Shown in pieces: positions 25,514 through 34,445 of a DNA stretch of 64,000 nt. The first letter of the stretch is position 1, and every line of letters begins with the position of its first letter. The notes under the pieces are model-generated. The model searched no databases, was not told the origin of the DNA, and worked only from the letters and a program-made list of their open reading frames with translations. Origin of the DNA: JANNVK01 sp031414415 (GTDB lineage Bacteria; Acidobacteriota; Blastocatellia; Pyrinomonadales; Pyrinomonadaceae). The position numbers were made by a program, and so were the translations under genes. Location: the NCBI GenBank assembly GCA_031414415.1, contig JANNVK010000225.1, positions 1-64,000 of the forward strand, written 5' to 3'.

Positions 25514-27496
25514 TTAATTTGGCTTTTTAACAATCGGAATATCATTATCGTCAACAATAATAATTCGCGGTTGTTTTATTTTGGGAAGTTTATTTTTGTC
25601 TTTCAAAGTTAATGTCGGTGGTATTTTTTTCAGATTCTTGAGCATTTTATTTGTTGAAAAATTTTGCGAACGACGAAGAATAGTTCCGCCTCTGCCGCCA
25701 ATCCAGAGATTTGTTCCGCCGCGGTAAGCTACTGTCTGTAAAGTGTTTGTGGTCAAATTAGGCTGGATTTCCCATTTTCTTCCGCCATCTAAACTTCTCA
25801 AAACAAAACCTTGTTCGCCGACAATTACAAGTTCATCGCGTTTGAAAATCGCAACCGCGTAAAAATTTGTTTTCAGATTAGATTCCAAATCCTGCCAAGT
25901 AACTCCGCCATTATTTGTGCTTAAAACCACTCCGTTTTCTCCAACAATATAACCGCGTGTTTGGTCAAAAAAATCAATTGCATAAAGGTTTTCTTTTAGA
26001 CTGGTTTTGATGCTAATCCAAGTTTCGCCGCCATTCGTAGTTCGTAAAATTGTGCCTTTATCGCCAACAATTACTCCAATTTTTTCGTCAATAAAATCAA
26101 CATCTTCGAGCCAGTTTTGAGTCTCACTAAATTGTCTGTCCCAAAAAGCACCGCCTGTGTCGCTACGAATAATAACGCCGCTTGAGCCGACCGCAAAACC
26201 GGTTTGTTCATTGACAAAATGAACGCCGAGCAAGTCTTCAGTAACGTTCGATTGTCCTTTTCCAAAACTTTCGCCACCGTTATTTGTCCGTAAAATTGTG
26301 CCTTTATCTCCGACAATATAGCCGCGATCATTATTTAAAAAACTCATCGCGTTGAGATTAGTTTCAACATCAGAATAAACTGGAACCCATTGATTCCCGC
26401 CGTCATTTGTCAGCCAGATTTTCCCGCGAGAGCCAATCGCCCAGCCATAATTAACATCAAAAAAAGCTAAATCGTTCACGTCTTCGCGTCCGCCTTCGCT
26501 CAGTCTTTGCCAACTGTAACCGCCGTCATCAGTACGAATTATAAGTCCGTTTTCGCCAGTTGCCCAACCTGTAAATTCATCGACAAAACACATTGAAACG
26601 AGTTTTGGGTTTGTCCTGATATTAAAAGGTAGCCAGGTTTTTCCGCCATCGCCAGTGAGCCAAACCATTCCGTTTGAATCACTTACGAAGCCGTTGTGTT
26701 TATCGGCAAAACACATCGAGAGAAAATCTGCCTGCGTAAAAACTTCAATTTTTCGCCACGTTACACCAGAATCTTCGCTGAGTAAAATGCTGCCATTAAA
26801 CCCAGAAATAATAATTTCTGAAGCAGACAAAAATGTGACGCTTGTCAGAAGCAAATTTGGAAATTCAATGTTTTGAGACCACGTAATTCCGCCGTCTTTT
26901 GTCGCCAAAATCGTCCCATTTTGACCAATAATAATTCCATTTTGTGCATCAAAAAACGAAACATTTTGGAGATGTTCAGTCGTAATTGGCGGAATAATCC
27001 GCCATGATGTTCCGCCGTTTTCGGTTTTGAGAATTGCACCATAAGTTCCAACCGCAAAACCTGTTTCACCTATAAAAACTACATTATATAAATGATCTTT
27101 CGAGTTTGTTATTTTCTGCGACCAAGTTTTTCCATTGTCGATTGTTGTCAAAATTGTTCCTTTTGCACCAACGACAACTGCTTGGGAATTATTTTTAATA
27201 AAAACACCGGAAAGCGTTGTGTTTGAAGGAGAAACCTGCGTAAGCCAATTAAATCCGCCATTCGTTGAATGCAGAATTGTGCCGTCAGAACCAACTGCGA
27301 AACCGTTTAATTTATCTTTCGAAAAACGGATAGAATAGAGCGGATTTCCCTGCGGAAGCGGATTTTGCCAAGTCCAACCAAGTGAGTTTTGCTTTTGTGA
27401 AAACGCAAAAAATGTGAAAAAAAGCAGACAAAATATCAGCATTATAAAATGCTGATAAAAATATCTTCTTAATTTTTCATTTTTAAACTTTTTCAC
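25514..27496 (-). CDS. Exported YCF48/BNR-repeat protein with about 13 repeats
   Basis: A 660-residue protein with a signal peptide or membrane anchor (hydrophobic run at about 18-32). It then has about 13 repeats of roughly 43 residues, each with a form of GxxGxIxxTxDGGxxW, as in YCF48/HCF136 photosystem II assembly factors and sortilin-like propellers. Two or three of the repeats show degenerate Trp or Gly positions. In non-photosynthetic bacteria such proteins are exported beta-propellers of unknown role. The C-terminal 60 residues are basic and proline-rich. It is followed upstream by the RNase H gene, 1 base away. Confidence 0.85.
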   Translation of the reverse strand: MKKFKNEKLRRYFYQHFIMLIFCLLFFTFFAFSQKQNSLGWTWQNPLPQGNPLYSIRFSKDKLNGFAVGSDGTILHSTNGGFNWLTQVSPSNTTLSGVFIKNNSQAVVVGAKGTILTTIDNGKTWSQKITNSKDHLYNVVFIGETGFAVGTYGAILKTENGGTSWRIIPPITTEHLQNVSFFDAQNGIIIGQNGTILATKDGGITWSQNIEFPNLLLTSVTFLSASEIIISGFNGSILLSEDSGVTWRKIEVFTQADFLSMCFADKHNGFVSDSNGMVWLTGDGGKTWLPFNIRTNPKLVSMCFVDEFTGWATGENGLIIRTDDGGYSWQRLSEGGREDVNDLAFFDVNYGWAIGSRGKIWLTNDGGNQWVPVYSDVETNLNAMSFLNNDRGYIVGDKGTILRTNNGGESFGKGQSNVTEDLLGVHFVNEQTGFAVGSSGVIIRSDTGGAFWDRQFSETQNWLEDVDFIDEKIGVIVGDKGTILRTTNGGETWISIKTSLKENLYAIDFFDQTRGYIVGENGVVLSTNNGGVTWQDLESNLKTNFYAVAIFKRDELVIVGEQGFVLRSLDGGRKWEIQPNLTTNTLQTVAYRGGTNLWIGGRGGTILRRSQNFSTNKMLKNLKKIPPTLTLKDKNKLPKIKQPRIIIVDDNDIPIVKKPN

Positions 27497-27497
27497 T

Positions 27498-27956
27498 TTA
27501 AATTTCTAAAACACCAATATCTGCAACGGCTTCGTCGAACACAACTTGGTCGATTCTCCCAAGTTCAGCGGTTGAACGTGCTAAATCGTCCGCAACTTCT
27601 TGAACCGGATGACCGGAATGTCCTTTTATCCATTCCCACGTAACGTCGTGTTTTGCCGAAGCTGAATCAAGTTTTTCCCACCATTCGTGATTAGTTTTTT
27701 TTCGAAACCGCCCGCACATTGTTTCAACAACGTATTTTGAATCAGAAAATACACGGACTTTGCAAGGTTCAGTTAAGTTTCTCAATCCAACATAAGCAGC
27801 GGCAATCTCAGCCTGTTGGTTGGTTGCACTTCCCAAATATTCACCAAAAGCACGCCATAATCCACGAAAACCGAGAATTGCAACCGCCGCCGCACGCGGA
27901 TTTCCTTTTCCATTTCCGAGACTCGAACCGTCGCAGACTATTGTTACTTCTTTCAT
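27498..27956 (-). CDS. rnhA: Ribonuclease HI-like
   Basis: A 152-residue RNase H fold protein. Seen: CDGSSLGNG (first Asp), NQQAEIAAAYVGL (Glu), FSDSKYVVETM (second Asp), KGHSGHP and the final ADDLA Asp, which together form the DEDD metal site. It degrades RNA in RNA:DNA hybrids. It is followed by a 1-base gap and then the YCF48-like gene. Confidence 0.92.
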   Translation of the reverse strand: MKEVTIVCDGSSLGNGKGNPRAAAVAILGFRGLWRAFGEYLGSATNQQAEIAAAYVGLRNLTEPCKVRVFSDSKYVVETMCGRFRKKTNHEWWEKLDSASAKHDVTWEWIKGHSGHPVQEVADDLARSTAELGRIDQVVFDEAVADIGVLEI

Positions 27957-28011
27957 TTAAATTAGTAATTTAGTTTTGGAAGTTGCGAAAGTTTAGGAAG
28001 GAAAATATCTT

Positions 28012-28107
28012 CAAACTTCCCAAACTTCCCAAACTTCCCAAACTTCCCAAACTTCCCAAACTTCCCAAACTTCCCAAACTTCCCAAACTTCCCAAACTTC
28101 CCAAACT
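28012..28107. repeat. 9-bp tandem array (CAAACTTCC)n
   Basis: About 10.5 perfect copies lie between rnhA and the SbcC-like gene and end right at the stop codon of the latter. The copies are almost identical, so the array is recent or maintained. Confidence 0.93.
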
Positions 28108-30789
28108 TTACTTCACAGAAATCACATAATCGGTATGACTTTCAAACGTATCGTCGTGCGAAATCACGAAAATCTGACTAAATCTCAACTTTTGGCTAAT
28201 TCCATTGATCGCTAAAGCGAGTTTTTCACGTCGTTCAGCGTCCAAATTTGTTGTTGGTTCATCAAAAAAAGCAAACCTGATGTCTGATAATTCTTGCAAA
28301 AGTGCGAGCCGGACGGACAACGCGGCAGACATTTGCTCGCCACCTGAAAGCGTCGAAAATGGACGTTCGTGTCCGCTTTCCTCGAGCGAAACTTCATAAT
28401 CTTCTTTCCAAGACAATGTTCGCTCGGCATTTCCGGTCATTTCTCTGAAGAAAAGATTTGCTTCTTGCGAAATTCTTGCAAGCAACATTTTTGCGACTTC
28501 TGGTGCGGCTTTTTTCAGCGTATCGCTAATAAAAGTCGTTGCTTCGATAACTTTTTTGAGTTTCGATTCTTCTGCTTTTTCAACAATAAGTTTGTCTTCT
28601 ATTTCTTTTAGACGAATAATTTCTTTTTCTCTCTGTTGTTTCAGTTCTATTGTTTGGCGAACTTCGGTTTCTAAAACAGCTTCATTTTTTCCGAGATTAT
28701 TAAGGTTTTCGCGTTCAGCTAAGTGTTGTGTTTCTATATATTTACTAAAAAGTTCTACGCTTTGTTTTTTCGTTGTTTCAAATTCCTCAAGAAGTTTCGA
28801 GACTTCATTTTTAGATTGTTCAAAATCACTTTCGCGTTGTTTTAAAAGATTTGCTAAGCCTTGTAATTCGAGAAAAACTTTTTGTGCAAATTGAGTTCGT
28901 TCAACTTCGCTTTGTGCGGTTTTGAGGCTTTCATCTAAATCTGTAAATTGCTTTAAATCATTTATTAGCTTGATTTTATCCGTTTCAATTTGTTTGAGTT
29001 GCGTGTCTAATTTCGCAATTTGCTCAGACAAAATTGTCTCTTTTGCGGCTTCAAATACTAATAATTTTTCGCGTTCGATTGGATTACCGAGTGTCTTTTT
29101 TTTATTCTCAATTTCGTTTGCTTCACGTTCAAATACCGAAACAGTTTCAGCTAAATTGTGTAATCTGCTTTCTTCTTCTTTCAAGCGTTTGCCGTTTTCA
29201 GTTGTTTTCTCGTGAAGTTTTTTTGCATTTTCTAATTTTGCAGTAAAGTTATCAATTTCCCGAGCAAAAATTTGTGCCTTTTCGAGGTTAGTTTTCTCAG
29301 TAGTTAAATCGCTGATTTTATTTGAGTTACTCGAAAAAGCGTTTTTAAAATATGTTGAAAGATTTTCGCCTTCACCCATATTCAAACATTTTTGCGTCAA
29401 AATTGGACACAAGCCATTTTCTACTTGTTGTTCAAATTGTCGGTCTTTTTCGATTGTCGCTTTCAGATTTGCAAGATTTTGTGAAACATTCAAACGCATC
29501 TTTTCAATTGAGTCAAATGTTGAGTCTGTTATGTTTAGCCTCGCAAGTTGTGTTTTAAAATCATTTTGTTTTGCTTCATTTACTTCAATGTCATTTTTTC
29601 CTTTTAAAAAATCTTCACGCAATTTTGTTAAATCTTTGCCGAGATTTTCTAATTGCATTTTTGCATTTCGTGCAATTGTGAGTTTTTCAAAAATCTGTTT
29701 CGATTCGTTTTCGAGAAGATGAAATTTTTCGACTTGTGCCGAAATTGACTCGATTTCTTTTTTCGCGTTGATTGAAACTTCGTGTTTTTCACGCAAATTG
29801 TTTAGGTTGATACTATTTTCTCGAAATTCTCCTTCAAGTTTCTGAAGCTCAGTTTGAAGTATAATTCGTTTGTTTTGTTCAACTTGTAGTTTCTTTAAAT
29901 TGTCGTTAGCAATTTCGTAAAGTTTAAAGTCAGCTTCGACTATATTTTGTTTTGAAAAAGCATCTTGCGACTCTGTAACTTGTTTTTCGCGTTCAGTTTT
30001 TCGCCGATTGACTTCATTTATTTGAAATTCAAGTTTGCTGATTTGATTTGAAACTTCGTTAATTTTTATTTTCTGCCCATCAAAGTCAGCAAGTGAAACT
30101 TTAGAAACATCAATTTTCTTTTGTAACTCGATAAGTTCTTTGTTTAGCGAAACTTCTTTTTCCGCCAAGTTTTTTTGCTCAGCAGTAATTGCCTCAAAAG
30201 TTTCAAGTTGAGTCTCGGCTCTAACTATTTTTTCCCAAACCTCTAAACGCTTTGATTCAGTATATTTAGCAGTGAGTTTTAACTTTTCAGCTGAGTTTCT
30301 ATATTCTTCAACTTTTAATAATTTATCGAATTTTCGTTTTCGCGTTTCTCTTGAAAGTAAAAAATCGGCGGTAAAAGTGCCTTGCGGAACACCAATCGCG
30401 GTTTGAAACAATTCTTTCAGGTCAGTTCCGGGTTCAACCTGTAAAATTCTTCGCAAAAATCCGACAACTTCATCGTTTCCGGTAAAAATTTTTGATTTTA
30501 TAGTTGGATCAAAAACAAAATAACCGGAACCAGTGTCGCGAACAATTGTATAAATTTTTTGATCGGTTGTTTCGACAGTGACGCGAACTACGCCTTTTTT
30601 TTCGCCACGAGAAACGAAATCTGCTTTGTTATAATCAAGAAATCCAAACAAAGTCCAAGCAATTGCTTCAATAATTGTAGTTTTTCCGGCTCCATTTGCA
30701 CCTGTAATTGCAGTTGTTCCGCGTTCGAAATCGAATGTCGCAGACTTGTGAGATTTTATATTTTCGAGTTCTACGCTGACTATATACAT
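28108..30789 (-). CDS. SbcC/Rad50-like SMC-family ATPase
   Basis: An 893-residue protein with an ABC-type head split by long coiled coils. Seen: Walker A GANGAGKTT near residue 30, a central zinc-hook CPILTQKC (Rad50 CxxC-like), and at the C-terminus signature LSGGEQMSAALSVR, Walker B FAFFDEPTTNLD and a final FVISHDD. Such proteins pair with the Mre11/SbcD nuclease to process DNA ends and hairpins. No sbcD gene is in the window. In this repeat-rich genome a hairpin-processing enzyme is notable, but the link is only inference. Confidence 0.9.
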   Translation of the reverse strand: MYIVSVELENIKSHKSATFDFERGTTAITGANGAGKTTIIEAIAWTLFGFLDYNKADFVSRGEKKGVVRVTVETTDQKIYTIVRDTGSGYFVFDPTIKSKIFTGNDEVVGFLRRILQVEPGTDLKELFQTAIGVPQGTFTADFLLSRETRKRKFDKLLKVEEYRNSAEKLKLTAKYTESKRLEVWEKIVRAETQLETFEAITAEQKNLAEKEVSLNKELIELQKKIDVSKVSLADFDGQKIKINEVSNQISKLEFQINEVNRRKTEREKQVTESQDAFSKQNIVEADFKLYEIANDNLKKLQVEQNKRIILQTELQKLEGEFRENSINLNNLREKHEVSINAKKEIESISAQVEKFHLLENESKQIFEKLTIARNAKMQLENLGKDLTKLREDFLKGKNDIEVNEAKQNDFKTQLARLNITDSTFDSIEKMRLNVSQNLANLKATIEKDRQFEQQVENGLCPILTQKCLNMGEGENLSTYFKNAFSSNSNKISDLTTEKTNLEKAQIFAREIDNFTAKLENAKKLHEKTTENGKRLKEEESRLHNLAETVSVFEREANEIENKKKTLGNPIEREKLLVFEAAKETILSEQIAKLDTQLKQIETDKIKLINDLKQFTDLDESLKTAQSEVERTQFAQKVFLELQGLANLLKQRESDFEQSKNEVSKLLEEFETTKKQSVELFSKYIETQHLAERENLNNLGKNEAVLETEVRQTIELKQQREKEIIRLKEIEDKLIVEKAEESKLKKVIEATTFISDTLKKAAPEVAKMLLARISQEANLFFREMTGNAERTLSWKEDYEVSLEESGHERPFSTLSGGEQMSAALSVRLALLQELSDIRFAFFDEPTTNLDAERREKLALAINGISQKLRFSQIFVISHDDTFESHTDYVISVK

Positions 30790-30796
30790 TTTTAAA

Positions 30797-30855
30797 TTCA
30801 GATTTCAGATTTCAGATTTCAGATTTCAGATTCCAGATTTCAGATTTCAGATTTA
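30797..30855. repeat. Heptamer tandem array (CAGATTT)n
   Basis: About eight copies of a 7-bp unit, one with a C in place of T, lie right upstream of the SbcC-like start codon. The array is not part of an obvious promoter. Nothing else is visible in the remaining gap up to 30963. Confidence 0.9.
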
Positions 30856-30963
30856 GGATTTTTCCAATAAACTGATTTTAGAACAGTTTTCGATTTTATT
30901 AAATTAGGCTGATTAACAAATATCTACTCAGAAATGAATTGAAATTATTGAATGAGATTAATT

Positions 30964-31902
30964 TTAATTTTCAGAGGCACGTTTTATTCTGTCCATTAAC
31001 GCAACGCCGAGTCCGATTTCCTCCACAGTTTCGCAGTAAATTGAAGATAAATTTCGCTGATCGCATTCACGGAAGAATGCAAAAATTTCGTGAGCATATT
31101 CTTCGATTGAATTGCAGATTTTCACGAATTTAAAATTGGAATTTGGCGATTTAAGCCCAATAAAAGCAGAATTTTTTTGAATTTCTAAAATTGGCAAATT
31201 AACCAGATAAACTTTTGCCCGCGGCGAATAATGTTTGTGCTTCATTCCCGGACTTTTCGCTGGTTCAGTCGCAGAAACAATGTGAAATCGCGTTTCTGGG
31301 ACAATTTTTTGCAAATCTTCAAGCGTAATTGCACCAGCACGAAGAATTAAAGGAACATCAGAAGTGCAATCGACTACGGTAGATTCGAGTCCAATTTCTG
31401 TTGTTTCGCCCTGTAAAATGCACTCAATACGCGAATCTAAATCTTCCGCAACTGCTTGCCAAGTTGTCGGACTTGGCTTACCAGAAAGATTTGCAGAAGG
31501 TGCAACAAGCGGAACATCGCAAAAATTTAAAAATTTTTGGGCAAGTTCGTGATTCGGCATTCTAATCCCAATTGTCTGTAAATTTGCGGTTGCAATAAGC
31601 GGAACTTTTTTTGATTTTGGTAAAACTAAAGTAAGCGGCGAAGGAAAAAACGCTCGAATAAACACCGCGGCTGAGCTTGTTATTTCTGATGTTAAATCAT
31701 TGATTTGATTGATGTTAGAAATGTGTGCGATTAGCGGATTATCGCTTGGGCGTTGTTTAGCAATGTAAATTTTCTCAATCGCTTTTTCATCGAAAACATT
31801 CGCCCCCAAACCGTAAACTGTTTCGGTTGGAAAGGCAACAATTCCGCCTTTTTCAATAAATTTAGCGGCTTTATTTGCAAAACGTGTTAAAAACGTGTTC
31901 AT
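30964..31902 (-). CDS. L-threonylcarbamoyladenylate synthase (Sua5/YrdC)
   Basis: A 312-residue Sua5 type: an N-terminal YrdC domain (about 1-200) with GGIVAFPTETVYGLG, KQRPSDNPLIAHI and SANLSGKPSPTT, then the linker SPGMKHKHYSPRAKVYL and the C-terminal Sua5 domain. It makes threonylcarbamoyl-AMP for the t6A modification of ANN-decoding tRNAs. Confidence 0.95.
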   Translation of the reverse strand: MNTFLTRFANKAAKFIEKGGIVAFPTETVYGLGANVFDEKAIEKIYIAKQRPSDNPLIAHISNINQINDLTSEITSSAAVFIRAFFPSPLTLVLPKSKKVPLIATANLQTIGIRMPNHELAQKFLNFCDVPLVAPSANLSGKPSPTTWQAVAEDLDSRIECILQGETTEIGLESTVVDCTSDVPLILRAGAITLEDLQKIVPETRFHIVSATEPAKSPGMKHKHYSPRAKVYLVNLPILEIQKNSAFIGLKSPNSNFKFVKICNSIEEYAHEIFAFFRECDQRNLSSIYCETVEEIGLGVALMDRIKRASEN

Positions 31903-32072
31903 ACAGTGTTAAAACTCTTTGTTTTTCAGAAAAAGTTTGTTATATTAAATTTGTGCTGAATTGTTCGAAAGCAACCTGCCTAACCCCAGAATCTGGAATC
32001 AATCGAAACTATTCAATTTAAAACATAAATCTTCCACGATTTATCCAAAAATTAAACTGTTTCACAAAATAA

Positions 32073-32456
32073 ATGAATTTTCAAAAAGGCAGAAATTCAG
32101 TAATGATCGTAGAAGATGACATTATTGTCGGAAAACTATTAAAACATACTTTGACGCAACGAGGCTTTGATGTGCAAGTTGTGGCTGATGGTCGGCTTGC
32201 GATAACCAATATTACAAGCCAAAATCCGCCTAATCTTGTGCTTCTTGACATTTTGCTTCCATTTGCAGATGGATTTGAAATATTACACGCAATTCGTAGT
32301 CAATCAAATTGGCAAGACGTTCCAATTGTTATGTTGACATCAAAAACTCAAGAGGCAAGTGTTGTTCGGGCGTTCGAAAATGGTGCGAATGATTATGTGA
32401 CAAAACCTTTTCAAGTAGAGGAATTGATGTCGAGAATACGACGACTTTTGGGGTAA
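32073..32456 (+). CDS. Stand-alone response regulator (CheY-like)
   Basis: A 127-residue receiver domain only. Seen: acidic pair VEDD near residue 15, the phosphoacceptor Asp in VLLDILLP, a Thr in MLTSKT and Lys in YVTKPF. It has no output domain, so it must act by protein contact. It leads the YaiO-HEAT-GT2 genes with an 8-bp gap. Confidence 0.92.
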   Translation: MNFQKGRNSVMIVEDDIIVGKLLKHTLTQRGFDVQVVADGRLAITNITSQNPPNLVLLDILLPFADGFEILHAIRSQSNWQDVPIVMLTSKTQEASVVRAFENGANDYVTKPFQVEELMSRIRRLLG

Positions 32457-32464
32457 AAATTATT

Positions 32465-33256
32465 ATGAAAAATAGAAATAGATTGTTTAAATATGCAATC
32501 GCGGTTATTTTTGTTTGCTCTTTATTTGCGAAAGCTCAAGAAGAGAAAAGTGATGAAAAACCGGTAAATGAAGTTCAAATAAATTATTCGACCGAGTCTT
32601 TAACAAGAAATCTTGGGACATGGCGAACAGCCTCAATTTATTTGCAGAGAAAACTAAAAAATCGCCAAACAATCTGGGCAAATTATCGGATTGGCGAGAG
32701 AAATGGAATTCGCGATCAAGAATTTTTGGTTGGCACTTACAAACAATTATCGAATAAATGGGCAGTTTCTGGCGAAGCGATGTTTAGCCCGACGAGTAAA
32801 TTTGTCGGAAAATATTCGCTAAATGGTGAAGTCGAAAAAGGGTTTCGCAAAGGAATTGTCGCTCATTTTGGAGTTAGACACACCAAGTTTTCAACAGTAA
32901 AAGCGACCACAGCTTACGGCATTGGCGAAAAATATTGGGGAAGCAATCGAGTTTCTTACACACTTTATGTGACAAAATTGACTAATGCCGGAACTTCGCC
33001 AACTCACAGATTCTCTTACAACCGATATTTTGGCGAAAAATCAAACACAATTGGAATTGCAGCCTCAGTTGGACGTGAACACGAAAGTTTAGGTCCAACT
33101 TTAGGTGTTTTAAAAAGCAAAACTTGGAGTGTTTCATTTTCTGAAAAACATTGGCTGACTGATAAAATTGGCATCAATGTTGATGCTACAATTCATCGCC
33201 AAGGAACGAGTTATTATCGGAGAGGTCTAAATTTTGGTGTTCGCTATCGCTTCTAA
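32465..33256 (+). CDS. YaiO-family outer-membrane beta-barrel protein
   Basis: A 263-residue exported protein with a signal peptide (about 1-24, ending KAQ) and alternating beta-strands ending in the outer-membrane signature RYRF (C-terminal Phe). The YaiO family is an outer-membrane component that in E. coli lies near the glycosyltransferase gene yaiP, and here a processive GT2 lies two genes downstream. I infer polysaccharide export or surface attachment. The HEAT gene overlaps its end by 23 bases. Confidence 0.83.
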   Translation: MKNRNRLFKYAIAVIFVCSLFAKAQEEKSDEKPVNEVQINYSTESLTRNLGTWRTASIYLQRKLKNRQTIWANYRIGERNGIRDQEFLVGTYKQLSNKWAVSGEAMFSPTSKFVGKYSLNGEVEKGFRKGIVAHFGVRHTKFSTVKATTAYGIGEKYWGSNRVSYTLYVTKLTNAGTSPTHRFSYNRYFGEKSNTIGIAASVGREHESLGPTLGVLKSKTWSVSFSEKHWLTDKIGINVDATIHRQGTSYYRRGLNFGVRYRF

Positions 33257-34445
33257 CATTGTTGTAAATTTAGCTTGGTGGAGCGGGCTTTCATTAACCG
33301 CTTTGAGCGTAATTGTGATTATTTTTATGATTTTCTGGCGATATTGGGTTGAAACTTCAAACAAAAAAAATCAAATTTTAGCAATTGAACGACAGAAAAT
33401 TCTTTATAATTGCATTTTGTCTGACGATGAAAAAAACACGCAGATTTGGTCATTGGACAATTCAAAAGATATTAAGTCAAAATTAAGTTTTTGGAAGGAT
33501 AAACCGGTTAATTTGTGCTATTTTTCTCGTCCAACGCTCCTCAAAAAAGTACACAATCACAATCCGGGCGATTTTTTATTCTTGTGGAATTATCTGCACG
33601 AATCAGTGCGTGGAAACTCGAAAGAAAAGCTGAACGAAATTGCTCGAAGTATTAGTTTAAAAGAAAGTGCAACAAAAATGTTGGACAATCATTTTTTAAA
33701 AAATAGACTTTTAGCAATTGGAACTTTTGGAAATTTAAAAGACGAAACCGCAAGTTTTGAGCTTATAAAACGTGCTTATCATCGTGATCCAATTATTTCA
33801 TTTTGGGCGACAAGAGCTTTGTTACGGATAAATTTTGAAACAAATTCGAAACGATTTTTGCCCTTAATCGGCAAAAGAATGGATTGGTCGCCAGTATTAG
33901 TAGCAGAAATGCTCAAAGAAAGAGGAGCTGATGAAATTTCAACGCCATTGGTAACTATTGTCGAAAATGCTTATGCAGAAAAAACCGGCGAAAGGCAAAT
34001 GGCACGTCTGATTTCATACCTAGCACTTGCACATCCGACAGATTACACGCCAATAATACTCAAAATTTTGGCAGAAACAAGTTTTAAAGAGGTAATTATC
34101 GCTTGTTTAAAATTAATAATTTCTGAAGATGCCTTGCCGCTTGTTCGCGGCTTTTTTGAAGATGAAAGATGGCAAGTTCGAATGCAAGTTGTTCTCACGC
34201 TTGGCAGAATTGGACATTCAAACGATATAAAACTTCTGATAAAAGCCTTAAACGATCTCGATTGGTGGGTTCGTTATCGAGCGGCTTGTGCATTGATTTC
34301 AATGCCAGGAATGACTGAAAAACGACTCCAAAAACTCTCAAAATCACTCCCAAATCAATTTTCACGCGACATTCTCAAACACGTTCTCGCTGAAATTCGC
34401 CTAAAATGTTTTCTTCAACCTTTATCATTTACTTTGTCCAAATAG
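33234..34445 (+). CDS. Membrane-anchored HEAT-repeat protein
   Basis: A 403-residue protein with an N-terminal TM segment (about 12-32) and several helical HEAT-like repeats, the clearest being DERWQVRMQVVLTLGRIGHS and the next DLDWWVRYRAACALISM. The TTG at 33234 lies 8 bases after a GAGAGG SD, while a GTG follows one codon later. HEAT repeats act as scaffolds. Overlaps on both sides (23 and 40 bases) show tight translational coupling with yaiO and the GT2 gene. Confidence 0.85.
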   Translation: MVFAIASNIVVNLAWWSGLSLTALSVIVIIFMIFWRYWVETSNKKNQILAIERQKILYNCILSDDEKNTQIWSLDNSKDIKSKLSFWKDKPVNLCYFSRPTLLKKVHNHNPGDFLFLWNYLHESVRGNSKEKLNEIARSISLKESATKMLDNHFLKNRLLAIGTFGNLKDETASFELIKRAYHRDPIISFWATRALLRINFETNSKRFLPLIGKRMDWSPVLVAEMLKERGADEISTPLVTIVENAYAEKTGERQMARLISYLALAHPTDYTPIILKILAETSFKEVIIACLKLIISEDALPLVRGFFEDERWQVRMQVVLTLGRIGHSNDIKLLIKALNDLDWWVRYRAACALISMPGMTEKRLQKLSKSLPNQFSRDILKHVLAEIRLKCFLQPLSFTLSK

